From the NCBI GenBank assembly GCA_003259005.1, contig QLII01000001.1:3736501-3800500 (forward strand): a stretch of DNA of 64,000 nucleotides, given 5' to 3'. Origin of the DNA: Spirosoma telluris (GTDB taxonomy: Bacteria; Bacteroidota; Bacteroidia; Cytophagales; Spirosomataceae). Positions 11,085-21,591 of this stretch are shown piece after piece. A program made the translations under genes and the position numbers. The number at the start of each line of letters is the position of its first letter. Within the stretch, counting starts at the first letter, position 1. The notes beneath the pieces are model-generated. The model had not been told where the DNA came from. It ran no database searches and worked only from the letters and a program-made list of their open reading frames with translations.

Positions 11085-11324
11085 CCCCACCCCAACCCCT
11101 CCCCTGAAAACAGGAGAGGGGCTAATTCTGGTCACGTTTTAGTCACTCTCCTTATTTCAAGGGAAGTGACTAATTCTAATCACGTTTTAACCCCTCTCCT
11201 TATTTCAAGGGAAGTGACTAATTCTAATCACGTTTTAGTCACTCTCCTTATTTCAAGGGAAGTGACTAATTCTAATCACGTTTTAGCCCCTCTCCTTATT
11301 TCAAGGGGAGGGGTTGGGGTGGGG
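11085..11324. repeat. MITE-like element: 48-bp tandem repeats inside perfect 21-bp inverted ends
   Basis: The outer ends are a perfect inverted repeat of 21 bases (left 11085-11105, starting CCCCACCCCAACCCC; right 11304-11324). Inside, a 48-bp unit starting CACGTTTTAGTCACTCTCC repeats at 11133, 11181 and 11229, with a partial fourth copy from 11277. Each unit carries its own small hairpin (AGTCACT ... AGTGACT); in the second and fourth the left arm has changed to ACCCC or GCCCC. It fills most of the gap between the DUF5020 gene and the first permease. No coding capacity. Confidence 0.85.
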
Positions 11325-11414
11325 TAAAAAAACCTTAACATTTTTTAACGATCTGCTAATCAGAACAGTGAATACCTTCGCAGCAACAAACTGACTATCG
11401 AAAACTGATTGTCC

Positions 11415-13839
11415 ATGCTCCAGAACTACATCAAAATTGCATTCCGTAATCTTCTCCGACGGCGGTTCTATGCACTGGTAACGCTACTCGGCCTGACGGT
11501 CGGCATTACATTTTTGTTGCTGATTGGCAATTACATTCTGGGCGAACTGGCGGTTAATAAAACCCTCCGCAATTCCAGTCAGCAGTATCTGGTGCGAAGC
11601 CACTGGAAAGAAGCCACTATGGGCATGGACATCACGACGCTGGCACCCATTGGCCCGACACTCAAGCAATTGTACCCCAATCTGGTTGCCAATTACTACC
11701 GGTTCTATGGCGTTACGGCCATCATCTCCAATGGACAGAAACATTTCCGGGAAAGTATACAGGTAAGTGACTCGACCTTGTTGCCCATGTTTGGTTTCCC
11801 GATGGCTTATGGCGACCCAAAAACAGCTCTCCTTGAACCAAATTCCATTGTCATTACAGCGGCCCTGGCTCAGAAATTTTTCGGCAAAACGGATGCGCTT
11901 CGCCAACAATTAACCGTACAAACACCCGCATCTGGCAAACAGGTATTCACGGTAACAGGTGTATTGCAGGAGCTAGCGAAGAATAGTGTTACCGATTTGG
12001 TAGCTATGCCGAATCAGGTCTTTATCCGATGCGCAATGTCGGTTATTTCACACCCGAAGCCAGTATGCGTTCGTGGCAGAATCAATACATTCCAACCTAC
12101 CTGGAACTACAACCCGGCATAACCGCCGACCAATTAACGCAACCGATAGCCAAGGTGCTGGCAACCTATGCACCGCCGGGTTTCAAGGAAAATCTAGACG
12201 TATCGCTTAGTCCGCTGGACACATTCTACCTGAAAGGCAATAACGGTCTGGTCGAAAAGATGGTCCTTACGCTAACCATTATCGCGGTTTTTATTCTGCT
12301 GATGGCTGTGGTCAATTTCGTGAATATCACCATCGGCATATCGGCCACGCGCTTACGGGAAATCGGCGTCAGAAAAGCACTGGGTGGGTTGAAACGACAA
12401 CTTATTGGTCAGTTCCTGGCCGAAGCATTCTTACTAACAGCAGTTGCTACAGTACTGGCCCTGGGTTGCCACGAACTGTTCCGATCGACCTTCATCAACT
12501 TGCTGGAGCGGCCAATGCCGTCGTTACTTCACTGGTCGCCGGTTGCCTTTGCTGGATTGGTTGGTGGCGTGTTACTGATTGCTCTACTAGCAGGTGGCTA
12601 TCCAGCATTTGTGTTGTCAGGCATACCGTCTATTGAGTCATTAAAAGGCAAGTTAACGGCATCGGTACAAAAAGGAATTGGACTGCGCCGGACGTTGATT
12701 GTGTTCCAGTTTACGGTCGCCATTTTGGTATTTGTGGGTGCTATGGTCATCAGTCGGCAGGTAGCTTATTTTTTCAGCAAAGACTTAGGGTATCAGAAAG
12801 AGCAGATTATGACAGTGGCCTCGGTCCCGCGTGATTGGTCGAAGGATGGGGTTCAACGAATGGAAGGTGTTCGGCGTCAGCTTGCACGCATTCCAGGGGT
12901 GAGCGACGTAAGTTTTTCATTTGTCATTCCGGATGGAAGAAGCAGCGGAAGCGGTCAGGTATTCCAACATGGACGTGATAGTACCGATGCCGCTACAATG
13001 GAAGTGCTCACCACCGATGAACACTTCGCGCAAACCTACGGGCTACAGATGAAGGAAGGCCAGTTTTTCCATGCAAACGGTGGAGGTTATGATTCCACGC
13101 GAGTGGTATTGAACGAATCGGCGGCAAAGGCCCTGGGCTGGAAAGATCCCGCCAAAGCCATAGGCCAGCTTGTACGGTTTCCGGGGGTAACGTACCGCTT
13201 AGAGTCGATGGCGTTCTAAAAGACTTTCATTTTGGCTCATTGCACCAACCGATCAATCCGCTCATTTTCATCCATGTTCGGGCGAATCCCATTTACCGCT
13301 ATTTCTCCTTTAAGCTTAGTCCGGGTAGCGCCGATCATTTGCCCGAAACCGTAGCCGCGATTAACAAAGAATGGGCGCGACTATTTCCGGATGCACCATT
13401 TGAATATTCATTCATGGATGATACGCTTCAGAAACTCTACCAAACCGAACAGCAGTTACAAAAAGCCTCCCGGTTGGCCACTACGCTGGCATTAATCATC
13501 GTGCTATTAGGCGTGTTGGGACTGGTGTCATTGAATGTAACCCGACGCACCAAAGAAATCGGCATCCGCAAAGTACTGGGGTCTTCGACCATCAGCATTG
13601 TCAATTTATTCATGAAAGAATTTGTGCTAATCCTCCTGATTGCCAACGCTATTGCCTGGCCACTTGCCTATTATCTGTTAAGCGACTGGCTCACCCATTT
13701 TGCTTACCGGGCCAATTTATCCTGGTCGCCTTTTGTGCTGGTAGCGTTTATTCTGGCGCTGCTAACGGGCTTAGTGGTGAGCGCCCAGGCCATCCGGGCG
13801 GCCCTGGTGAATCCGGTGAAAAGTTTAAAAACGGAATAA
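11415..13839 (+). CDS. FtsX/MacB-type ABC transporter permease (array copy 1), frameshifted as sequenced
   Basis: Start chosen at ATG 11415 (MLQNYIKIAFRNLLRRRFYA), matching the other copies; corrected length 808 residues. Family plan seen here: TM1 (about 20-40), periplasmic MacB-like domain, FtsX triple-helix domain with REIGVRKALGGLKRQLIGQF, TM5, second periplasmic domain, second FtsX domain with TKEIGIRKVLGSSTIS, and the conserved tail NPVKSLKTE. Members are inner-membrane components that pair with a separate LolD/MacB-like ATPase in lipoprotein, peptide or mechanotransmission systems; no ATPase lies in this window. Two single-base losses break it, near 12010-12018 and 13198-13208. No sigma-54-type site is visible upstream. 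A hairpin joins it to the next copy. Confidence 0.85.
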
Positions 13840-13930
13840 GAGAAGGAAGGAGGAGAGGGATAAAAGTGACAGATCAATTTCCTTTCCTTCCTCCCCCTCC
13901 TCCCTTTCCTCCTTCCTCTCCTTCTCTTAT
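13836..13930. repeat. Purine/pyrimidine hairpin spanning stop of copy 1 and start of copy 2
   Basis: ATAAGAGAAGGA (13836-13847) pairs perfectly with TCCTTCTCTTAT (13919-13930), and the inner purine and pyrimidine tracts pair imperfectly. The left arm contains the TAA of one gene and the right arm the AT of the next ATG, so an mRNA hairpin would enclose the ribosome-binding region. Confidence 0.7.
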
Positions 13931-16328
13931 GCTACGTTCGTACCTCAAAATCACCCTCCGAAACCTGCGTTCGCAACGTGGATATACGGCTCTAAACGTA
14001 GTTGGTCTCACCATCGGCATGGCGGGCGGGCTACTGATTTTCCTGTTTATCCGGCACCACCTGAGTACCGACCGATACCACGCCAAATTCGACCGTATTT
14101 ATCGGATTGTCCTGGATCTTCATCTCGATGATGGATCTATTGAGCACTACCCAGAAGCGCCACTACCCATGGCGAAAACCCTGCGAACAGACTACCCTCA
14201 GGTTGAACAGGCAGCTTTCCTCTGTGTAAATCGATCACTAACGGTTAGTGTAAAGCAACCCGGTCAGGCATCTCCTACACGCTTTCTGGAACACGACGGT
14301 ACAGCTCTGGCCGAAGGTGAACTGTTTCAGATTTTCGATTACCAATGGCTGGGTGGTGACTCCAAAACAGCCCTTCGTGCCCCCAACAGCGTTGTGATGA
14401 CCGAGTCGTGGGCCAAACGCTATTTTGGCAATAACGACCCCATAGGTCAGGTTATCGAACTGGATCATAAGGTCAATGCAACCGTAACGGGGCTCATCGC
14501 CGATCCGACAAAACCCACCGATACCAACATCGGCCTGTTCATTTCCATGCCCACCATCCGGCAACTCGACCCCGAGTTTAACGTCAATGAGTGGGGACAG
14601 TTAAACAGTAATTATCGGCTGTATTGCACGCTGAAAGACAACACACCTGCTACTGCCCAGCAACTGGAAACCACATTCCGGCACTATCGAAAAAACACTT
14701 TGGCGACGTGGCCCACGCTTTCCATTTTCACATACAGCCCTGGCTGATGTGCATTTCGACGTGGATCGCGTAGGTGGTGTTATCCGATTGTCGTTACTAT
14801 GGTCGCTGGGATTGATTGGCCTATTTTTGGTCCTGACGGCCTGTATCAATTTTGTCAATCTGGCCACAGCGCAGGCATTTCGACGAAGTAAAGAGGTTGG
14901 GGTTCGTAAAACGCTGGGCAGTTCGCGCACGCAACTGGCATGGCAGTTTCTGCTCGAAACCAGTCTGATCGTGGTGATGGCTACGATGCTGGCCATACTA
15001 CTGGCGTTTCTGAGTCTACCCATATTCAGCAACTGGGTTCATATTCCCCTCGCGTTTACGCCTGATCTGCCGATGGTTCTGTTCATTGGGTTATTAATGG
15101 CTATTGTTATCGTGTTAGCGGGTGGCTACCCAGCGTTTGTGTTATCAGGGTTCAGCCCCTGGGCGAGTCTACGGGGCAAGCTCACGGCCTCGTCGGTAGG
15201 CGGGTATTCCTTGCGGCAGGGACTGGTGATTCTTCAGTTCGTCGTCTGTCAGGCACTGCTGGTTGGGGCGCTGGTAGTAATGCGGCAGATGCAGTTTATC
15301 CGTCAAACTGATCTGGGCTTTCAGCAGGATAACGTATTGATTGTCAACCTCCCTTTTTCCGAAAAGAAATCATGGCAGGCCTTTAAAAGCGAACTGAGTC
15401 AATACCCCGACATCAAAGCGGTAACCTTGCAATATCGACCACCCTCGGCCAAAGTCATGAATGGTGGTTCGTTCAAATTCGGCTCCCAAAATGACTGGAC
15501 TAACTTCCCAGTCCGCGAGCGACTCGCTGACGCTGACTATCTAAAAGCCTACAATTTACAATTGGTGGCGGGCCGAAACATCGTCGAAGGCGATTCGATT
15601 CGAGAGTATGTGATTAATGAAACGCTGCTCCATAAACTCGGCTTTCGCAATCCACAGGATATTCTTGGGAAACGGATGCAGTATTACCTGTCGTCGGTGC
15701 CGATGCCCATCGTGGGCGTCGTTAAAGATTTTCACCAACGGTCCTTGCATGAAGTCATTGCCCTTGTTTTATTGCATCCTTTCCCAATATGTATCGACAG
15801 GCAGGTATTCGCATATCAGGGGCGTCATCCACGAAAACCCTGGCTCATATTCGAAGCGTCTGGCAACGGTTATACCCAACCGATGTGTTTGAGTACGAAT
15901 TCCTGAATGATCAACTCGCAAAGTTCTACGAAACCGAAACCACCATTTCGCAACTCGTCAACGTATTTGCGCTGATGGCGATGGTCATTTGCGGACTTGG
16001 GCTCTATGGGCTTGTTGCGTTCACAGTTGGGCAGCGCACCAAAGAAATCGGCATCCGCAAAGTGCTGGGGGCGTCAGTCGCTGGCATCGTGGGGCTCCTC
16101 TCTAAAGACTTCCTAAAACTGGTCGTGGTGGCTATCGTCCTGGCTTCGCCCCTCGCCTGGTGGGCCATGAGCACCTGGTTGCAGGGGTTCGCCTACAAGA
16201 TCGACATTGCCTGGTGGGTGTTCATACTGGCCGGATTACTGGCGACCAGTCTTGCCCTACTGACGGTAAGTTTTCAGAGCGTAAAAGCTGCCTTGATGAA
16301 TCCGGTGAAGAGTTTGCGGAGTGAGTAA
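13929..16328 (+). CDS. FtsX/MacB-type ABC transporter permease (array copy 2), frameshifted as sequenced
   Basis: Start at ATG 13929 (MLRSYLKITLRNLRSQRGY); corrected length 800 residues. Same two-module architecture: first FtsX loop SKEVGVRKTLGSSRTQLAWQF, second TKEIGIRKVLGASVAGIVGLL, tail NPVKSLRSE. Three missing bases, all in C runs: 14712-14714, 14738-14740 and 15761-15763. Correcting the first two restores the conserved HIQPLADVHFDV stretch that leads into the first FtsX domain. Probably co-transcribed with copy 1, since only a hairpin of about 90 bases separates them. Followed by an inverted repeat and then a sigma-54-type control region. Confidence 0.85.
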
Positions 16329-16329
16329 C

Positions 16330-16383
16330 GTGGGGCGTGGAGCACGGTGCCGGGTAGACCGAGCGCCCTGCTCCACGCTCCAC
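16330..16383. repeat. Intergenic inverted repeat (GGAGC class)
   Basis: GTGGGGCGTGGAGCA (16330-16344) against TGCTCCACGCTCCAC (16369-16383), 14 of 15 paired. It lies directly after the stop of copy 2 and could stall or end transcription. Confidence 0.7.
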
Positions 16384-16389
16384 GCACCT

Positions 16390-16495
16390 TGTCCGCATCT
16401 GTACGAAAACCGTCCGTTTACGGACACCTCCTCTTGACTTAATACACTTAATTAACTATTAACCAATTACTTGAATTTCTGGTACAGCATTTGGG
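16390..16495 (+). promoter_or_regulatory. Sigma-54-type promoter with upstream activator site, unit 1
   Basis: Upstream site 16390-16426: TGTCCG, 15 bases, CGTCCG, 4 bases, CGGACA. The -24/-12 element TGGTACAGCATTTGGG lies at 16480-16495, 54 bases after the site and 34 bases before the ATG at 16529. GG and the -12 dinucleotide are 10 bases apart as sigma-54 needs, though the -12 reads GG rather than GC. Drives copies 3 and 4. Confidence 0.75.
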
Positions 16496-16528
16496 CAACT
16501 ATGTGTGGCGCCAACTTCTGTATTCCTC

Positions 16529-18932
16529 ATGCTACGCAATTATCTGCTGATCGCTTTTCGCAATTTGCGGAAACACAAAACATTCGGGTTTATCAATATT
16601 ACCGGCGTTGCTGTAGGGCTGGCGTGCTTTCTGCTGATTGCGCTTTACGTTAAGGATGAATTAAGCTACGACCGTTATAACACCAGGGCGGACCGTATCT
16701 ACCGAGTTGCCCGAACCTTCCTTTCGTCGGATGGGACTGCCTCGCTGAAACTGGCACAGGCAGCCCCCCATTTGGCCCGCTGATTAAACAGGATTTTCCA
16801 GAGGCAGAGCAAGTCGTGCGCACGATCAGTAACGATGGGCTGGTCCGCTACGGCGAACATTCGTTCAACGAAGAGGATATGTACTTTGCCGAAGCGAATC
16901 TGTTCAAGGTGTTCGATTTTACCCTCATTAGTGGAAATCCCGACCTTGCGCTGGTCAATCCGTTTTCCATTATGTTCTCCCGACCAATGGCGGAGAAGTA
17001 CTTCGGTAGCGAGAATCCAATAGGAAAAACCGTTCGGTTGAATAACCAGTTCGACATGACCGTTACGGGTGTTTATGAACCCTTACCCGCTCAGTCGCAT
17101 TTCCATCCCACGATTTTAATTTCGTTCTCCACTTTAACGATAACCGGGTTTACGGTGCCGAACAACTGCGCACTAGCTACAGCAACAATTCCTTCAATAC
17201 CTATGTGCTGCTAAGTCCTGGCTCAGATCCCAAACGCATCGAAGCAGCTTTCCCAGCGTTTCAAGACAAACATGTTCCGCCTGAAGAAGGGCGTAAAGCG
17301 TCACTCTGGTCAGTACTACATCTTCAAAAACTCACCGATATCCACCTGCGTTCGCATACCGATTCGGAGGTGGAGCCAACCGGCGATATCAGTTATATCT
17401 ATTTGTTTTCGGCCATTGGACTATTCATTCTGTTGATCGCCTGCATCAACTACATGAATCTGGCAACAGCCCGTTCGGCAGGGCGGGCCAAAGAGGTTGG
17501 GATGCGCAAGGTTGTAGGGGCTTTGCGCGCCCAGCTCATTGGTCAGTTTTTGAGCGAATCCGTTGTGCTGGTAACGATCGCCCTAGGCATTGCGAGTCTG
17601 CTGGTCGTTCTCTTTCTACCAGCCCTCAACGACTTCACGCATAAGCAACTGGTGTTTAAGCAATTGCTCGACCCAGAATTTTTAGGCATTGTGCTTGGCA
17701 TTACCCTGTTGACAGGTCTGGTAGCAGGCAGCTATCCGGCGTTCTTTCTGACCTCCTTCCGGCCATTAGGTGTGCTGAAAGGACAGATTGCCTCCACCAT
17801 GCGTACGGGCAAACTGCGCCAGGTGCTGGTCATCACGCAGTTCGCCATTGCCATTGCCCTGATTATCAGCACAGCGGTGGTCTACAACCAGATGAAGTAT
17901 ATTCAGGACTATCGGCTGGGTTATGCGAAAGACCAGGTCCTGCTATTGCCGGATGTGGGCGATTCAACCACGAATTATGAGACCCTCAAACAACAACTTA
18001 TCCAGACGGGCGTTGTGCGGGATATGGGCCGCTCATCCCGAATTCCATCAGGTCGGTTACTGGATTCGTATGGGGCTATGGCCATGAAAGGTGACACGAT
18101 GGCACCGGTAAAAATTAACCTGCGTGGTCTGAGTGTCGATTACGATTTCATTCCAGCCTATCAGATTGGCATGGCCGCCGGACGAAATTTCTCCCGTTCC
18201 CACTCGACCGATACGTCGATGGTTGTGTTGAACGAAACCGCTGTGCGGCAATTAGGCTGGACACCCGAACAAGCCATTGGCAAACCATTCCAGTATGGCC
18301 CCGCTAAGGGTCAGATCATCGGCGTAACGAAAGACGTTCACTTTGAGTCATTACATCAACAAATGGCAGCTCTGGCTATGATTCTAAGACCTGGCCAGCT
18401 CAACTGGCTGTCGGTTCCCCTGAAAGGTTCCGTCCCAGCCGCTTTGCCGCGTGTTGAAACTGTCTGGAAGCAGTTCTTCCCGGAACGCCCATTCGACTAT
18501 CAGTTTCTGGATGCCCGGTTCGACCGTCTCTACGCTCGTGAGCAAACGCAGCAAACGCTGTTCAGCGTTTTTGCCGGTGTGGCCATCCTGATCTCGTGTC
18601 TGGGCCTGTTTGGTCTGTCGATGTTCATGGCCGAGCAGCGCACCAAGGAAATTGGGATTCGGAAAGTACTGGGTGCGTCGGAAGTGAGTCTGGTGGCCAT
18701 GTTCTCCAAAGACTTTATGAGACTAGTGGTTGTGGCGCTACTGATTGCCTCGCCCGTGGCCTGGTATGCCATGCACACCTGGCTCAACGATTTCGCCTAC
18801 CGCACCGACATTCACTGGTGGGTATTCGTTCTGGCGGGTGGCCTGACAGTATTGATTGCGCTGCTAACCGTAAGTTTCCAGAGTGTGAAAGCTGCCCTGA
18901 CGAATCCTGTTAAATCACTAAGATCGGAATAA
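16529..18932 (+). CDS. FtsX/MacB-type ABC transporter permease (array copy 3), frameshifted as sequenced
   Basis: Start at ATG 16529 (MLRNYLLIAFRNLRKHKTFG), chosen over an upstream in-frame ATG at 16505 because it matches all paralogues and lies beyond the predicted transcription start. Corrected length 801 residues. First FtsX loop AKEVGMRKVVGALRAQLIGQF, second TKEIGIRKVLGASEVSLVAMF, tail NPVKSLRSE. Missing bases: the C run at 16764-16769 and near 17129-17136. First gene of a sigma-54-type unit with copy 4. Confidence 0.87.
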
Positions 18933-19013
18933 AGGAGGAAGGGGAAGAAAGGGACGAGATGGATAAAAAACAGTACTTCCCTTCTCCCTCTCCTCCTTCC
19001 CCCTTTCCTTCCC
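18931..19013. repeat. Purine/pyrimidine intergenic inverted repeat between copies 3 and 4
   Basis: A GGAGGAAGGGGAAGAAAGGGA-type tract after the stop faces an imperfectly complementary CCCTCTCCTCCTTCCCCC tract before the next ATG. Same style as the hairpin at 13836-13930 but a different sequence. Confidence 0.6.
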
Positions 19014-21386
19014 ATGCTAACAAATTACATCAAAATTGCTTGGCGGAACCTCTGGAAACACAAGCTGTTTTCGGTGATCAATATTGTCGGTTTGGGACTG
19101 GCAATGACGTTTTGTTTTATACAGCTCATTCAGATACGGAGCAGTTTTGAAAAAGACACCTTTCACCCTTACCCAGACCGAACCTATCGTCTGCTCATGG
19201 ATGCTACGGCGCAGGATGGAAATGTATTTCACCTGGCATCGACACCGGTACCGTTGAGTGAAAAGCTCAAAAGCGGATACAGTGGCATTGACAAAACCGT
19301 CCGGGTTATCCGGACATTTGGCAGTAGCCTGAGTAATGGAATCAAATCGCTAAAGGTGAATGGTTCATACGTCGATCCAGCCTATTTTGAGATATTCGGA
19401 TTTAAGCTTGAAAAGGGTAAGCCAGCGATAGAGCCCCGAACGGTGGTTCTGTCGCACGAAACAGCAGAGCGCTTCTTTGGCAATGCCAGTCCCATTGGGA
19501 AAACACTCACGCAGAAAGAGTTAGGTGCCTTTACGATTACGGGTGTTTTTGCCCCACTAAACGAAAAGAGAACCCACCTTCAGGCTGATCTGGTTGTGTC
19601 AATGGCCACCTATCCGCTACTCAACAAGGAGGTTAACCCAAATGACTGGCTGAATTCCAATGCTTATACCTTTGTCTTACTCAACAAGGGAACCCATGTC
19701 GAGGCTCTGGATCGGGCACTGGCCGACATCACCAACAAAAACGCACGCACTGTTGATTTCAAGGGAATGAAAGGCCATTCCTATCGTCGTCAACAGCTTA
19801 GCGAGATTTCTCCCGATTACGAAAACCTGCTCAACAACCCCTCTGTAGAACCCATCTGGAAGGTGGGCGTCAGCCTGCTCATGGCACTCATTATCGTTTC
19901 GCTGGCGGGTTTCAACTATATCAACCTAACCCTTACCCGATCCTTGAGCCGTGCCCGCGAAGTAGGCGTCCGCAAGGTAGCCGGAGCCGCTCGCTGGCAA
20001 CTCACCATCCAGTTTTTGACCGAAACCGTTCTTATTTCATTCCTGGCGCTAGTTGTTGGCTATGTTGGTTTGCAGTTTATGCAGTCATTTATTCATGTGA
20101 GGTGGCTGAACTGGCGAGTGCAAAACATGCAGTTGCTGTGGGTCATGTTCATTGGATTCACCCTGTTTACGGGCCTACTGGCAGGCCTGTTACCAGCCCG
20201 GATTCTATCTTCATTTCAGGCTATTCATATTCTGAAAGGCGACATTGGGCCCGCTAGTTTAGGGAAAATCGGTTTCCGGAAAGCACTGGTCGTGATTCAG
20301 TTCGTGGTGGCGTTAATTTTCATGACGTTCAACGGAATTGCCAATAGCCAGTTTACGTATATGGCCACCGACAATGACAATTTCAACCGAAAACAGATTC
20401 TGAACGTCCCCTTGTCAGACAGCAGTGATTTCCGATTGCTAACGAATGAAATGGCGAACGTGGCTGGCGTAGAGCGAATTGGTGTTACATCAGCACTTTT
20501 AAATGAGGGCTCCGGGAAAGCTAAAATAAGCCAGATAACGGGCAAGGCCGAAGCTGGCATCGATGCCTTCATTTACTCGGTTGATGACAATTTTATCGAC
20601 AACATGAGATTGACCTTTGTGGCTGGTAAAAATTTACCTAAGTCGACTTCCGATTCCAGCAGCCATTTTGTCGTGATCAATGAGAAAGCCGTTCAAACAC
20701 TGGGATTCAGCAATCCGCGAGATATAGTTGGTCAGGAAATCAAGCTGAATGAGAACGACGTTCTGATTGCGGGCGTGGTCAAAAATTTCTGCTTCATGCG
20801 GTACGAGTTGCCTGTATCACCACTGGTACTGGGGTATGATCCTAACTACATGAAGGTGTTATCCATACAGGTAGCCGAAAACGCAGAACCAGATCAACTA
20901 ACGGCGGCCTTGGGTAGTGTCTGGAAGAAGTTTCATCCTCACGAAGCCTTTGTCTATTCCTGGTATGAGCAACAGCTATACGAGGATTATAAAGAGGGTG
21001 GGGATCAGAAATTTATGGCGGTCATTGTCTTTATCGTTTTTTTGATTGCTGGATTAGGCCTGTTGGGAATGGTTACCTACAGCACCGAAAAGCGTACAAA
21101 GGAAGTCGGCATTCGCAAGGTAATGGGTGCTACGACTACTCAGCTAATGCAACTTCTGGCGGGTGATTTCCTCAAACTAATTCTGATTGCAGGCACCATC
21201 GCGCTACCACTAGGCTATGTGCTGGGAGGCTTGTTTCTCCAAATTTTCACCTACCACGCCCAACTAGGTCCCGGTGTCTTTCTGGTGTGTCTGGGGAGCC
21301 TTTTGCTCATCGGCTTACTTAGCATTGGCATCCAAACGTACCGGACGGCCCTCAGCAATCCAGCCAAAACGTTGCGCTCAGAGTAA
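19014..21386 (+). CDS. FtsX/MacB-type ABC transporter permease (array copy 4), intact
   Basis: 790 residues in one uninterrupted frame, so it serves as the length reference for the broken copies. It starts MLTNYIKIAWRNLWKHKLFS. First FtsX loop AREVGVRKVAGAARWQLTIQF, second TKEVGIRKVMGATTTQLMQLL, tail NPAKTLRSE. It is the most diverged in its second periplasmic domain (YSWYEQQLYEDYKEGG). Last gene of the first sigma-54-type unit; followed by a terminator-like hairpin. Confidence 0.93.
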   Translation: MLTNYIKIAWRNLWKHKLFSVINIVGLGLAMTFCFIQLIQIRSSFEKDTFHPYPDRTYRLLMDATAQDGNVFHLASTPVPLSEKLKSGYSGIDKTVRVIRTFGSSLSNGIKSLKVNGSYVDPAYFEIFGFKLEKGKPAIEPRTVVLSHETAERFFGNASPIGKTLTQKELGAFTITGVFAPLNEKRTHLQADLVVSMATYPLLNKEVNPNDWLNSNAYTFVLLNKGTHVEALDRALADITNKNARTVDFKGMKGHSYRRQQLSEISPDYENLLNNPSVEPIWKVGVSLLMALIIVSLAGFNYINLTLTRSLSRAREVGVRKVAGAARWQLTIQFLTETVLISFLALVVGYVGLQFMQSFIHVRWLNWRVQNMQLLWVMFIGFTLFTGLLAGLLPARILSSFQAIHILKGDIGPASLGKIGFRKALVVIQFVVALIFMTFNGIANSQFTYMATDNDNFNRKQILNVPLSDSSDFRLLTNEMANVAGVERIGVTSALLNEGSGKAKISQITGKAEAGIDAFIYSVDDNFIDNMRLTFVAGKNLPKSTSDSSSHFVVINEKAVQTLGFSNPRDIVGQEIKLNENDVLIAGVVKNFCFMRYELPVSPLVLGYDPNYMKVLSIQVAENAEPDQLTAALGSVWKKFHPHEAFVYSWYEQQLYEDYKEGGDQKFMAVIVFIVFLIAGLGLLGMVTYSTEKRTKEVGIRKVMGATTTQLMQLLAGDFLKLILIAGTIALPLGYVLGGLFLQIFTYHAQLGPGVFLVCLGSLLLIGLLSIGIQTYRTALSNPAKTLRSE

Positions 21387-21388
21387 TA

Positions 21389-21422
21389 TTAACCACAGAT
21401 CGGTGCGCCGTTCTGTGGTTAA
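21389..21422 (+). terminator. Terminator-like perfect hairpin after copy 4
   Basis: TTAACCACAGA (21389-21399) pairs with TCTGTGGTTAA (21412-21422), starting two bases after the stop. No long T run follows, so termination is only likely. Confidence 0.5.
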
Positions 21423-21438
21423 ATCCTATTTTAAATTG

Positions 21439-21544
21439 TGTCCGCAACTGAACGAAAACCGTCCGTTTGCGGACACAATTTAGTATTCACCTAATTTTAA
21501 TTACCTAAAAATCAATTAATTATAATCATGGTACGTCATTTGGG
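21439..21544 (+). promoter_or_regulatory. Sigma-54-type promoter with upstream activator site, unit 2
   Basis: Upstream site 21439-21475 (TGTCCG, 15 bases, CGTCCG, 4 bases, CGGACA), nearly identical to unit 1 and itself bounded by a perfect AATTGTGTCCGC / GCGGACACAATT pair. The -24/-12 element TGGTACGTCATTTGGG is at 21529-21544, again 54 bases downstream. The ATG at 21592 follows. Confidence 0.78.
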
Positions 21545-21591
21545 TATGTGTCGATAGCTACTTCGCTTAGCCCGTATAACATCGAGTACCC

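Noticed and set aside
11133-11290. 48-bp tandem repeats looked at first like a CRISPR array
   Set aside because: Units are contiguous, with no variable spacers, and no cas genes are present.
11330-11414. Search for a sigma-54-type site before permease copy 1 and copy 7
   Set aside because: No TGGC/TGGT element with proper spacing and no TGTCCG palindrome is visible, so no promoter is called there.
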